Origin: Hymenobacter sp. GOD-10R
Lineage (GTDB): Bacteria; Bacteroidota; Bacteroidia; Cytophagales; Hymenobacteraceae
Assembly: GCF_035609205.1 (NCBI RefSeq)
Contig: NZ_CP141184.1
Coordinates: 6,128,501 to 6,192,500 of the forward strand
Direction: 5' to 3'
Length of the DNA: 64,000 bases
The notes under the pieces were generated by a model. It saw only the letters and a list, made by a program, of their open reading frames with translations. It was not told the origin of the DNA and did not search any database. A program made the translations under genes and the position numbers. Every line of letters begins with the position of its first letter. The first letter of the stretch is position 1. Below, one piece after another: positions 16,439 through 25,763 of this stretch.

Positions 16439-17431
16439 CTAATCAAGGAGGCTAGAATAGGCATCGTCGGTGGCTTTGCGGGTTTGAGCCGCGTTCAGGG
16501 TGTTGATCGGCTTTTCTTCCATGATGGCGTTGAAGTCGCCCTTCTGGTATTTCTCCAGCAGGCGCTGGCCTTTCTCGCTCATCACGCCGTTCTGGATGTC
16601 CATTTCCTTCACAAACTCTTGACTGTAGCGCATGGCCTGCTTGATCTGGCCGAGTTGCTGGGCCATGTCTTGGGCGACGCGGTCGGTGGCTAGGTCGAAG
16701 AAGTACTTCTTGTCGGGGTCGCCGCGGAGGATGTTCATGGCGGCGCGCATGCCGGAGCTGGTGCGTTTCACGAGCTCGTACTCATCTTTCAAGAGATTGA
16801 CCTTGAACTTGCTACCGTCGATTTGGCGCAGGGCGGCTTTCAAGATCTGGCGCATCACCAGGGTCACGTTGGCCGTGGTGGTGAGCATGGGTTGCAGGCG
16901 CTGGTTGTACTCTTGCAGCTGGGCAGCGCGGGAGGCGTAGCTTTCGGCGGCATCCTTTTCGCCCTGCCGACCAGCGGAGCTAGCCAGCGAGAGGTACTCC
17001 TTCATCTGCTCGGTGTTGGCGTTCATCTTGCGCTTCACCAGCTCGTGCGCCCCTTCGATGTGACCGACTTCGGCGTTCATCTTGTGGGCTTCCTGCTCGG
17101 TGTTGCGGATGTAGTCTTCCATAATGCCGATGGGGTCCGTGTTGACGAAAATGCCCGCGGCGGTGCGGAAGATGCGCTGCCCGGCGTACCACAGCCCGGC
17201 TTTGATGCGCTTATTCGTAGCCAGCAAAAACAACGCGAACAGCGCCCCTACCCCGATACCTAGCTTCACAGTATCGAACACGATATCGACCAGATACGGT
17301 ACGATCTGACCCCAGAAGTACACGCCCGCGGCGGCCGCACCTGCTAAAAAGACCCAGCCAGCGGCTTTCTCCGGCTTCTGCCACTTGGGCAAGCCAGCAT
17401 CTTGAGAAGAAGGAGAGAGTAACGTGTTCAT
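16439..17431 (-). CDS. Membrane-anchored PspA-like coiled-coil protein
   Basis: This 330-residue protein has two hydrophobic segments near the N-terminus (about 25-50 and 55-72), followed by a long helical region. GIMEDYIRNTEQEAHKMNAEV and the following Lys/Glu/Gln-rich coils resemble the PspA/IM30 (ESCRT-III-like) helical hairpin. True PspA lacks the two transmembrane segments, so the assignment is by resemblance only. It is the second gene of the ABC operon, between the coiled-coil gene and SBP-OmpA. A role in membrane maintenance or scaffolding of the ABC complex is inference. Confidence 0.6.
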   Translation of the reverse strand: MNTLLSPSSQDAGLPKWQKPEKAAGWVFLAGAAAAGVYFWGQIVPYLVDIVFDTVKLGIGVGALFALFLLATNKRIKAGLWYAGQRIFRTAAGIFVNTDPIGIMEDYIRNTEQEAHKMNAEVGHIEGAHELVKRKMNANTEQMKEYLSLASSAGRQGEKDAAESYASRAAQLQEYNQRLQPMLTTTANVTLVMRQILKAALRQIDGSKFKVNLLKDEYELVKRTSSGMRAAMNILRGDPDKKYFFDLATDRVAQDMAQQLGQIKQAMRYSQEFVKEMDIQNGVMSEKGQRLLEKYQKGDFNAIMEEKPINTLNAAQTRKATDDAYSSLLD

Positions 17432-17506
17432 TTTCGTAGTGTTGAGTAGTTAGTTTTGAGTTTTGGACGATGAAGTGGAGGCTAGTGAGCCATGTTCGTG
17501 ACTGCA

Positions 17507-18199
17507 CTATTTCACCATGGCGCTCACTGCCTGCCGATGTGCACTTAAGTCGGCGGTAGCGCTGGCGTTGGCTAGCTCGTAGGAGGCGAGGGCTGCGGTG
17601 GCTTTCTGGCGCTCGTCGTTGAGTTGCTGCTGCGCGGCCACGAGTTGCTGGCTCTTCTCTTCTAGCTTGCGCGTGAGGTCAGCTAGGTCGGCTTGCAGCT
17701 GCTTTTCTTGTTGCAAGAGCTGCACGATGGCGCTCGGCGGCGCTTTTGGCGTCTGGATTTCGCCTAGCTTTTCGCGGTGGCGCTCCAGCACTTTGGTGCG
17801 GTCGGCGGCTAGCTTTTGCTCGAACTGGTCGGCGGAGGCTAGCAGGCTAGGTAAGTCGAGGCCGGTGATGGCGGCAAAGGCGTTGAAGGCCGTTTGGTAG
17901 AGCACCGGGCCCGCTAGCCCGCTGGCGGCCATGCTCTTCACCATCTTGGTATAGGCCACGAAGTCTTTGCCGTCGCCGGTCAGCAGCGTGCTGATGTGGT
18001 CGAGGTGGCGCTGCTCGGGTTGAGTGACTGTCGTAGTAGGCGCCGTTCCGAAGGCCACTGGGCTAGCTGCTACCGGCGGCGTGTAAGGCGTTTGCGCCGT
18101 CGGCAGCGGCCGGGTTGGTTCGGCCTTCGCCGCGCCGTGGCCGTCGTCTTCGATGAAAAAGTCTTTCGCCGCTTTGGCGATGTTGTCCAGGATAGCCAT
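17507..18199 (-). CDS. Coiled-coil protein, first gene of the SBP-OmpA/ABC operon
   Basis: The 230-residue protein starts MAILDNIAKAAKDFF at the ATG at 18199. A Pro/Thr/Ala-rich linker (about 20-60) is followed by a helical domain and then a long coiled coil with repeated Gln/Leu/Glu heptads (LQQEKQLQADLADLTRKLEE, about 165-185). There is no signal peptide or membrane segment, so it is likely cytoplasmic. No named family was recognised. It is separated from the PspA-like gene by 75 bp and is the promoter-proximal gene. A terminator upstream at 18311-18349 insulates it from the serine hydrolase gene. Confidence 0.7.
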   Translation of the reverse strand: MAILDNIAKAAKDFFIEDDGHGAAKAEPTRPLPTAQTPYTPPVAASPVAFGTAPTTTVTQPEQRHLDHISTLLTGDGKDFVAYTKMVKSMAASGLAGPVLYQTAFNAFAAITGLDLPSLLASADQFEQKLAADRTKVLERHREKLGEIQTPKAPPSAIVQLLQQEKQLQADLADLTRKLEEKSQQLVAAQQQLNDERQKATAALASYELANASATADLSAHRQAVSAMVK

Positions 18200-18310
18200 T
18201 GGAAAGGCAGGTTGGTGATTGATTACATGGACCTGAATCCAACACCGATGCCGTTCCCGAAAATTATTTTGACTTATTACATAAATATCTCACATTCAGT
18301 AATATAATAA

Positions 18311-18352
18311 AAATACCCCTGCCAAGCGCTGTGCCTGACAGGGGTATTTTTT
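18311..18352 (-). terminator. Intrinsic terminator after the serine hydrolase gene
   Basis: An 11-bp stem (AAATACCCCTG 18311-18321 with 18339-18349), flanked by A-runs on one side and T-runs on the other, can work on both strands. It lies 125 bp after the serine hydrolase stop and 110 bp before the first codon of the next minus-strand operon. Confidence 0.8.
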
Positions 18353-18476
18353 CCATTATGGAAATGGTTTTCTTTCCGAAACTGCAAGCTGCCTACCGGT
18401 GAAATGCAGCAGAGTTGGTCGTCATGACTCGTCTATTGGTCCGACACTTAAGGCGTCAGACCGGCAGGCGTACGCT

Positions 18477-20285
18477 TTACTCCTTCACGAAGCGCCACAC
18501 AACTTCTTTATCCTCCGCGTGCATGCGCAGCAAATACAGGCCAGGTATCAAGCTGCTGACTCCTACTTTACTACCCGGCTCCAGCGTGCCGCTTTGCACT
18601 GCCACGCCTTCATCATTCACCACGTCGTAAGTCAGTGCGTGCCGCAGGTTCTTGATTGACAGCTCATCGAAAGTTGGGTTAGGATACACCTCCAACTCTG
18701 CTTCGCTCAACGCCAAAGCGCTAGCCCCTTCGTGCAAGGCCAACGTTGGATTGCCTTCTACAGTGTACACAGGCTGTCCGTTGGTAGCTGCATTTTGCGC
18801 GTACTCCACCACCCGCACATAGTACGTCCGCTGGGGGTCGAGCCCCTTTAGGTGTACTGCGTTGGTGTCGGCATTAGCTACCACGAACGTACCGTTGCCT
18901 AGGTCAGTGCCTTGGCCGAAAGTAGCATTGGCCAGGTAATGGATGCCATCTGCCGGGAAAGCATCAACGGGGCTATCGGCTTTCAACAACACCAACCGGC
19001 GGGTGCCGTTGCCACTGTGCCATTGCAGCTGCTCGCTAGTAGAGTCGAGCGAAGTGCTAGTGAGCTCCGTTGCGTTTTGCTCCGGGGTAAATAGGTCGTG
19101 CTCCGGCCAGCTCGCGACGCCACGCACGCACGTCCATCCCAAGCGGTCTAGGTCCTTCCAAAACTGTGGGTCGGGGCTGCTGCTGTTCAGCAGGATAGCC
19201 CACGTGTAACCCCCGTTCGTGCGTACGAGGTAGCTGGCCGAGCCATCGAGGTAGCCAGTGTGCCACCAGGCATTCGGGCCTACCTGCCACCCTTTCGCAT
19301 AGCCCGGGTTCACGGCCGAAGGCTGCGCCATCGCGCTGATGGTAGCGGGCGCCAGCACGTCAGGCCGCGTTGCAAAACCATCAGCGGCCAACATCAGGCG
19401 TACTAAGTCGCGGGCGGAGAACAGCCAGCCCCCGTGTGCGCTCATCGCTTCCAGGTTGAAGCCGCCATACGCCCGCGGGACTTTTTGGCCGGTGCCATAG
19501 CAAGAAAGCATGCGCCCCGTGCTCTGGTATTCGCTCTCCCGCTCCTGCCGGTCGCCCAATCTATTATGACCTAGGTGGGCTTCCAGTACACCGCTAGGTA
19601 GCAGCAGCTGTTCGCGCACCCATTTCTCATACGATTGGTGCGCAATCACTTCTACTAGCTTGCCCAGCACCAAATAGCCAATGTTGGAGTACGCGTAATG
19701 CGTGCCCGGTGCGTAGTTCAGGCCCTTTGTCAACATGAAGCGCACCAGCGTAGAATCAGCAACTGGGTTGGAGGCTTTCATAGCCGCGGTAACGTACAGC
19801 GGAAAGTCGATGGGGTCGCAGCCCCCGAAGCCGTCGCAACCGATGGTTCGGTCCCAGCCGGCGGTGTGCTCCAGCAGCTGCTGCACGGTAATATCGTAGA
19901 GCCGGTCATCCGTAACCGCACCGCTGTAATAAGGACTGTTGAGGTAACCAGTTGGCCCAAACACCTTATGAGAAAGGCTGATCTTTCCTTGCTCAACCAG
20001 CTTCATGATAGCGAGGGCCGTCACTGATTTCGAAACGCTCGCCACCCGCAGCAGGTGAAAAGGACGCAGAGGAGTAGTACGAGCTAGGTCGGCGTAGCCG
20101 AAAGCTCGTTCGTACATGAGTTTACCGTTGCGGGTGATGGCCACTGAAGCACCTAACACATTCCACCGTTTTACAAAGCGCTGAACGGTAGAGTCGCAGG
20201 AAGCTAGCTCAGGAACGGAGATGCCCGTTTGGGCAGCCACTTTTAAGGTAAATAGTACAAAAAGAAGCGTAAATATTTTCTTCAA
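18477..20285 (-). CDS. Secreted serine hydrolase (class C beta-lactamase-like) with T9SS sorting domain
   Basis: I place the start at a TTG at 20285, which gives MKKIFTLLFVLFTLKVAAQ, a clean signal peptide; the ATG at 20348 would put 21 implausible residues before it. The 602-residue product has the serine beta-lactamase/DD-peptidase motifs: SVSK (83-86), a YSN motif in HYAYSNIGY and HTG in WWHTGYLDGS. After the catalytic domain comes a fibronectin-like stretch. A type A C-terminal sorting domain then follows, starting LEVYPNPTFDELSIKNL and ending RFVKE, which directs export by the type IX system. The substrate (peptidoglycan peptide, ester or beta-lactam) cannot be told from sequence. Confidence 0.87.
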   Translation of the reverse strand: MKKIFTLLFVLFTLKVAAQTGISVPELASCDSTVQRFVKRWNVLGASVAITRNGKLMYERAFGYADLARTTPLRPFHLLRVASVSKSVTALAIMKLVEQGKISLSHKVFGPTGYLNSPYYSGAVTDDRLYDITVQQLLEHTAGWDRTIGCDGFGGCDPIDFPLYVTAAMKASNPVADSTLVRFMLTKGLNYAPGTHYAYSNIGYLVLGKLVEVIAHQSYEKWVREQLLLPSGVLEAHLGHNRLGDRQERESEYQSTGRMLSCYGTGQKVPRAYGGFNLEAMSAHGGWLFSARDLVRLMLAADGFATRPDVLAPATISAMAQPSAVNPGYAKGWQVGPNAWWHTGYLDGSASYLVRTNGGYTWAILLNSSSPDPQFWKDLDRLGWTCVRGVASWPEHDLFTPEQNATELTSTSLDSTSEQLQWHSGNGTRRLVLLKADSPVDAFPADGIHYLANATFGQGTDLGNGTFVVANADTNAVHLKGLDPQRTYYVRVVEYAQNAATNGQPVYTVEGNPTLALHEGASALALSEAELEVYPNPTFDELSIKNLRHALTYDVVNDEGVAVQSGTLEPGSKVGVSSLIPGLYLLRMHAEDKEVVWRFVKE

Positions 20286-20950
20286 ATAGGAGCCATAAGC
20301 AGGTAAGCCAATGCGGTGTACACCAGCATTGCAAGCACCTCTGTACAAGAAATAGTTTTATTGAATTATTCCCACGGCAAGCGGCAACTGACACTTTGCT
20401 AGCGCTTAGATTACTTCACTAGCAAATCCTACTTGTGAATAGGTTCATGAACAGCATTACCCCGCTTTACTGCTAGCATTCCAACAATTTGGAAGGCTTC
20501 AAAGCAGTTTCCAACTTCCTCTAGTTCATACTATAAGTTTCATTAAATCAACAATCTCAACTACTAACGCTACTCCGTATTCTATCAGAAGAAAACCAGA
20601 ATAAGAGAGCAAGATAGCTAGCTGACACAAATCCAAAAAGCGTGCCTGACCAACAGGAGCTTTGCCTGTAGGATGCTATTGTGCCAATGAGGTGTTTCCA
20701 AGCTTAGCTAGCGCCTGAGAAGTCAGATCCTATGCCAGTAAAATTCTGGTTTACCCCTAGTAATAGCAGGGTGGCAACGCCATGGAACGGGCAGTAGCAG
20801 CCAAAGTAGGCTGGTATTCCGAGGGGGAATATTCCTTTACGGTTACTTCTTCTAGAATGCAGCCCTCATTTGTAGGCTGCGTCTTTTTACTTGAGTTTTC
20901 CGCATTTCTGCCTAAACTACGCTACCAATCCATTCCAAAACGATATTCCT
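20286..20950. other. Intergenic region between divergent genes
   Basis: The 665-bp gap separates the divergently transcribed serine hydrolase and the first tldD gene. It is AT-richer than its neighbours and probably holds promoters for both. I found no coding frame with credible composition. Near the right end, GCAGCC (20859-20864) pairs with GGCTGC (20875-20880), followed by GTCTTTTT. This small stem-loop may act as a leader attenuator or terminator about 60 nt before the tldD start. Confidence 0.5.
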
Positions 20951-22603
20951 TTGAAAAGACGCGAATTTGTAGGCCTGACCAGTTTGGCGGCGGGCGCGTT
21001 GTTTCTACCGAGCATTCCCGGCTTCGGGGGGACGCTGGTAGATCCAGAGCGCTTGCTCGAACAAGTGGATACGGCCGTAAAAAAACGCTTGGCCGATGCG
21101 GCCCTGAACGCAGCCAAATCGGCTGGGGCTAGCTACGCCGATGTGCGCATCGGCCGCTACCTCAACCAAAGTGTGTTTACCCGCGAAAAACAGGTCCAGA
21201 ACATTGCCAGCGGTGAGAGCTACGGCGCCGGAGTGCGTGTAATTGCTAATGGTACCTGGGGTTTTGCCGCTACGAATACGGTAACGGAGGCAGGTTTAGC
21301 AAAAGCTGCTCAGACGGCCGTATCCATTGCCAAGGCCAACTCAAAAGCGCAGAAAGAGCAAGTACAACTCGCGCCGCAGAAAGGCTATGGCGAGGTAAGC
21401 TGGAAGACGCCCATCGTGCAAAACGCCTTCGAGGTGCCGATTGCACAGAAGGTGGAGCTGCTACTAGCCGCCAACGCCAAAGCCTTGGACAACGGAGCTA
21501 GCTTCGTGAATTCGTCGCTGTTTCAAATTAATGAGCAGAAGTACTTCGCCAGCACCGATGGCTCCTACATCGACCAAGATATTCACCGTATCTGGCCGAA
21601 CTTCACGGTTTCGGTAGTCGACCGCGCTACAGGCAAGTTCCGCTCCCGCGATGGACTTAGCTCGCCGATGGGCCTAGGCTACGAGTACCTCACCCCCAAA
21701 GCTCAGGACCAGGTAGCTGGCCCCGCGGGCACGGGTCTTATTGGGTACAAGATGAGCTACGACATCTTGGCTGATGCTGCGCTGGCAGCTAAACAGGCGA
21801 AAGAGAAAATCACGGCCAAATCGGTGGTGCCGGGCAAGTACGATTTGGTGCTCGACCCCAACCACCTAGGTTTGACCATCCACGAGAGCATCGGGCACGC
21901 CACTGAGCTCGACCGCGTGCTGGGCTACGAAGCTAATTACGCCGGTACCAGCTTCGCCACGCTCGACAAGTGGAAAACGAAGAACTTCCAGTACGGCTCG
22001 AAGCTCGTGAACATTGTAGCCGACAAAACGCAGCCCGGCTCCCTAGGGGCCGTGGGCTACGACGACGAGGGCGTGAAAACGGGGCAGTGGGACTTGATCC
22101 GCAACGGCGTGCTGGTAGACTATCAGAAAATCCGCGACCAAGCAGGTATCGTCGGGCAAGACCACTCCGATGGCTGCTGCTACGCTCAGTCGTGGCAGGA
22201 TGTGCAATTTCAGCGCATGGCCAACGTGAGCCTAGAGCCTGGCACCGCCAAGATGAGCGTCGACGACATGATTAAGAACGTCGATAAAGGCATTTATATC
22301 GCAGGCCGCGGGTCTTATTCCATTGACCAGCAGCGCTATAACTTCCAATTTGGCGGCCAAGTATTCTACGCCATCGAGAAGGGCAAGATTGCCGGCATGA
22401 TCGAAGACGTGGCGTACCAAGCTAACACCCAGGAGTTCTGGAACAGCTGCGCCGCCGTCTGCGACAAGTCGGATTACCGCATGTTCGGCTCATTCTTCGA
22501 CGGTAAAGGGCAGCCTTCGCAAGTTTCGGCCGTGAGCCACGGCTCGGCCACCACGCGCTTCAATGGCGTGAACGTGATTAATACCGCCCGCAAAATTGGG
22601 TAG
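20951..22603 (+). CDS. tldD: TldD-like metallopeptidase with Tat-like leader (copy 1)
   Basis: Start set at the TTG at 20951 (MKRREFVGLTSLAAGALFLP), because it aligns exactly with the starts of the two paralogues and leaves 550 residues, the same as copy 3. The leader has a twin-arginine-like KRREFVG followed by a hydrophobic stretch and SIPGFGG. The metal-binding motif HESIGH is at 311-316 (HExxxH), typical of TldD. The C-terminal region has FWNSCAAVCD and SHGSATTRFNG. TldD pairs with TldE/PmbA to form a peptidase that trims unfolded peptides and microcin B17-like precursors (family knowledge). Normal TldD is cytosolic, so the leader is notable. pmbA follows 43 bp downstream. Confidence 0.88.
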   Translation: MKRREFVGLTSLAAGALFLPSIPGFGGTLVDPERLLEQVDTAVKKRLADAALNAAKSAGASYADVRIGRYLNQSVFTREKQVQNIASGESYGAGVRVIANGTWGFAATNTVTEAGLAKAAQTAVSIAKANSKAQKEQVQLAPQKGYGEVSWKTPIVQNAFEVPIAQKVELLLAANAKALDNGASFVNSSLFQINEQKYFASTDGSYIDQDIHRIWPNFTVSVVDRATGKFRSRDGLSSPMGLGYEYLTPKAQDQVAGPAGTGLIGYKMSYDILADAALAAKQAKEKITAKSVVPGKYDLVLDPNHLGLTIHESIGHATELDRVLGYEANYAGTSFATLDKWKTKNFQYGSKLVNIVADKTQPGSLGAVGYDDEGVKTGQWDLIRNGVLVDYQKIRDQAGIVGQDHSDGCCYAQSWQDVQFQRMANVSLEPGTAKMSVDDMIKNVDKGIYIAGRGSYSIDQQRYNFQFGGQVFYAIEKGKIAGMIEDVAYQANTQEFWNSCAAVCDKSDYRMFGSFFDGKGQPSQVSAVSHGSATTRFNGVNVINTARKIG

Positions 22604-22646
22604 CGCTTGCGCACTAGCATCTTAGCAAATCACCACATCAACATAC

Positions 22647-23981
22647 ATGGCAATTCTTTCCAAAGACGAAGCACAGACCATCCTCAAAAAGGTGCTTGGC
22701 TTCACCACGGCCGACGAGTGCGAGGCCACGCTTAACGGCGAAATCGGCGGCAACGTCCGCTCGGCACGCAACACTATTTCCACCGCGGGCGCCATTGATA
22801 ATGTGTCGTTGGCCGTTGAAGCACGCTTTGGCAAGCGCTCGGGCGTAGCTACCTGCAACCAGTTCGATGACGCCACCTTGCGTCGCTGCGTACAACGCGC
22901 CGAAGAAATTGCGAAGCTAGCTCCCGAAAGCCCCGAGTACGTGCCCCTGCTTGGGCCACAGCAGTACCTAGCCGCACCGGCCTCTTTTGCCCAGAGCACG
23001 GCGAACATCACGCCCGACTACCGCGCTCAGCAAACGGCCGCCAGCATGAAGCTCTGCGACGCTAAGAAGCTAAGCTCCGCCGGCTTCCTAGAAGACTCGG
23101 CCGGTTTTATTGCCAAGCGCAACAACAAAGGCCTCGAAGCTTATCAACAGGCCACTACCCTTTCGTACTCCGTAACGGTGCGCACGCCCGACGGCACTGG
23201 CTCCGGCTACGCTACCGCCGACTACAACGACATCAGCAAGTTTGATGCAGCTCGCCTGACGCAGATTGCCGCTGACAAGGCCACCGGTTCGGTGGCTGCT
23301 AAAGCCATGGAGCCGGGCAAATACACCGTGATTCTGGAGCCCGCCGCGCTGGTAGCCAATACCGATGCTTCGTTGCTAGGTGCGCTGATGAACGCTTTCG
23401 ATGCTCGCAACGCCGATGAAGGTCGCTCCTTCCTGAGCAAAAAAGGCGGCGGCAACCGTAAGGGCGAGAAGATGTTCGATGAGCGTGTGACCATCTACTC
23501 CGACCCCACCAATGCTGAGATTCCGGACCTGACGTTCTCGGGCGATGGTCGCCCGCAGAAGAAGGTGACTTGGATTGAGAAAGGTGTTGTGAAGAATATG
23601 TATACCTCCCGCTTCTGGGCGCAGAAGTCTGGTATTACGGATATCCCGCGCCCCGGTGGGTGGATTATGGAAGGCGGCACCCAGACCACAGCCGACTTGA
23701 TCAAGGGCACTGCTAAAGGTATTCTGGTCACGCGCTTGTGGTACATCCGCCCCGTTGACCCCCAGACGCTCCTGTTCACGGGCCTGACGCGCGACGGTAC
23801 GTTCTACATCGAGAACGGCAAGATCAAGCACCCCGTGAAGAACTTCCGCTTCAACGAGTCGCCTGTCATTATGCTCAACAACCTGGAAGCTATCGGTAAG
23901 CCCGTACGCTTGGCCGGCAACTTGGTGCCCCCGCTGAAAATCCGGGACTTCACCTTCACCAGCTTGTCCGACGCGGTATAG
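22647..23981 (+). CDS. pmbA: TldE/PmbA-like partner protein (copy 1)
   Basis: This 444-residue PmbA/TldE homologue begins MAILSKDEAQTILKKVL, with no signal peptide or Tat leader. Like other PmbA proteins it lacks HExxxH. Recognisable segments are SVTVRTPDGTGSGYA, EPGKYTVILEPAAL and, near the end, GTAKGILVTRLWYI and NLVPPLKIRDFTF. It is expected to be the non-metal-binding half of a TldD-TldE heterodimer with the gene 43 bp upstream. Its last ~150 codons are nearly identical at DNA level to copy 2 at 27603-28928. A TldD copy follows 75 bp downstream. Confidence 0.88.
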   Translation: MAILSKDEAQTILKKVLGFTTADECEATLNGEIGGNVRSARNTISTAGAIDNVSLAVEARFGKRSGVATCNQFDDATLRRCVQRAEEIAKLAPESPEYVPLLGPQQYLAAPASFAQSTANITPDYRAQQTAASMKLCDAKKLSSAGFLEDSAGFIAKRNNKGLEAYQQATTLSYSVTVRTPDGTGSGYATADYNDISKFDAARLTQIAADKATGSVAAKAMEPGKYTVILEPAALVANTDASLLGALMNAFDARNADEGRSFLSKKGGGNRKGEKMFDERVTIYSDPTNAEIPDLTFSGDGRPQKKVTWIEKGVVKNMYTSRFWAQKSGITDIPRPGGWIMEGGTQTTADLIKGTAKGILVTRLWYIRPVDPQTLLFTGLTRDGTFYIENGKIKHPVKNFRFNESPVIMLNNLEAIGKPVRLAGNLVPPLKIRDFTFTSLSDAV

Positions 23982-24056
23982 CATTGGCGCGGAGCTGTGT
24001 TCCGCGCTATTTGCCTTACCCCTTATTTCTCTTGAGCATATCAAAACGCTACTCCT

Positions 24057-25712
24057 TTGAAAAGACGTGACTTTGTAGGGCTAACCAGCTTAGCGGCTGG
24101 CGCTCTGTTTTTGCCTAGCATCCCTGGCTTCGGTCTGGGCAACGCCGTTGATCCGGCGCAGTTGCTGGAGCAAGTTGATACAGCCGTAAAGAAGCGCATG
24201 GCCGATGCGGCCTTGAACGCGGCCAAGTCGGCTGGGGCTAGCTACGCCGACGTGCGCATTGGCCGCTACCTCAACCAAGGCATATTTACCCGCGAGAAGC
24301 AGGTGCAGAACATTGCCAGCACCGAGAGCTACGGCGTAGGGGTGCGTGTCATTGCTAATGGCACTTGGGGTTTTGCTGCTACCAACGACGTTTCGGAAGC
24401 GGGCATTGCGAAAGCCGCTCAAACGGCCGTGCAGATTGCCAAAGCCAACTCGAAAGTGCAGAAGGAAGAGGTGAAACTGGCTCCTCAAAAGGGCTATGGC
24501 GAGGTAAGCTGGAAGACGCCTATCGTACAAAACGCCTTTGAAGTTCCGATTGCGCAGAAGGTAGAGCTGCTACTGGCTGCCAATGCCAAAGCGCTGGACA
24601 ACGGCGCTAGCTTCGTGAACTCAGCCTTGTTCCAAGTAAACGAGCAGAAGTACTTCGCCAGCACCGATGGCTCCTACATCGATCAGGATGTACACCGTAT
24701 TTACCCAACCTTTGGGGTGACAGTAGTCGATCGGGCGTCGGGCAAGTTCCGCTCGCGGCAGTCGCTCAGCTCACCCATGGGCCTAGGCTACGAGTACCTC
24801 ACGCCGAAAGCGGCTGATAAAGTGGCAGGTCCTGCCGGCTCCGATGTGACCGGCTATAAGATGAGCTACGACATTCTGGAAGACGCCGCAGCCGCCGCCA
24901 AGCAAGCCAAGCAGAAGATTACGGCCAAGTCGGTAGTACCCGGCAAGTACGACTTAGTGCTCGATCCGCACCACCTAGGCCTGACAATTCACGAGAGTGT
25001 GGGCCATCCGCTAGAGCTCGACCGCGTGCTGGGCTACGAGGCCAACTACGCCGGCACCAGCTTTGCTACGCTCGACAAGTGGAAGAGCGGCAAGTTCCAA
25101 TACGGCTCGAAGGAAGTGAACATTGTGGCTGACAAGCTACAACCCGGTTCGCTCGGCGCCGTGGGCTACGACGACGAGGGCGTGAAAACCAAGCAGTGGG
25201 ACCTCATCAAACAAGGCGTCTTGGTGAACTACGAGAAGATTCGCGACCAAGCCCAAATGGTCGGCCAAAACGAATCGGATGGCTGCTGCTACTCGCAGTC
25301 GTGGCAGGATGTGCAGTTTCAGCGCATGCCCAACGTGAGCCTACAGCCCGGCAAAGCCAAGCTGTCGGTAGATGAGCTAGTGAAGGGTGTGGACAAAGGC
25401 ATCTACATCGCCGGCAACGGCTCCTTCTCCATTGACCAGCAGCGCTATAACTTCCAGTTTGGCGGCCAAGTATTCTACGCCATCGAGAAGGGCAAGATTG
25501 CCGGTATGCTGGAAGATGTGGCGTACCAAGCCAACACCCAGGAGTTCTGGAACAGCTGCGCTGCTACCTGCGACGCTTCCGACTACCGCTTCGCGGGCTT
25601 CTTCAATGACGGCAAAGGCCAACCATCGCAGAGCTCAGCTGTGAGCCACGGCTCGGCTACCACGCGCTTCAACGGCGTGAACGTAATTAATACTGCTCGC
25701 AAAATCGGCTAA
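24057..25712 (+). CDS. tldD: TldD-like metallopeptidase with Tat-like leader (copy 2)
   Basis: A TTG start at 24057 gives MKRRDFVGLTSLAAGALFLP, aligned with copies 1 and 3; no ATG is available at this position. The 551-residue protein carries HESVGH at 312-317, the ESDGCCYSQSW segment and the FWNSCAATCD C-terminal region. It has the same length and architecture as its neighbours and looks catalytically intact. It has no pmbA gene directly behind it: another tldD follows after a 199-bp gap. It may therefore share a PmbA partner from the neighbours, or form a homodimer (inference). Confidence 0.88.
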   Translation: MKRRDFVGLTSLAAGALFLPSIPGFGLGNAVDPAQLLEQVDTAVKKRMADAALNAAKSAGASYADVRIGRYLNQGIFTREKQVQNIASTESYGVGVRVIANGTWGFAATNDVSEAGIAKAAQTAVQIAKANSKVQKEEVKLAPQKGYGEVSWKTPIVQNAFEVPIAQKVELLLAANAKALDNGASFVNSALFQVNEQKYFASTDGSYIDQDVHRIYPTFGVTVVDRASGKFRSRQSLSSPMGLGYEYLTPKAADKVAGPAGSDVTGYKMSYDILEDAAAAAKQAKQKITAKSVVPGKYDLVLDPHHLGLTIHESVGHPLELDRVLGYEANYAGTSFATLDKWKSGKFQYGSKEVNIVADKLQPGSLGAVGYDDEGVKTKQWDLIKQGVLVNYEKIRDQAQMVGQNESDGCCYSQSWQDVQFQRMPNVSLQPGKAKLSVDELVKGVDKGIYIAGNGSFSIDQQRYNFQFGGQVFYAIEKGKIAGMLEDVAYQANTQEFWNSCAATCDASDYRFAGFFNDGKGQPSQSSAVSHGSATTRFNGVNVINTARKIG

Positions 25713-25763
25713 TACCGCTGGTTTGCGCGGAAGCGGCTCTTCTTACGAGTGACTGACGAAATG

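Noticed and set aside
20640..20780. Possible tRNA or small RNA in the tldD upstream gap
   Set aside because: No cloverleaf or conserved loop sequence could be drawn.
23376..24044. 222-residue minus-strand frame over pmbA copy 1
   Set aside because: It lies wholly on the opposite strand of a conserved gene and has no domain.
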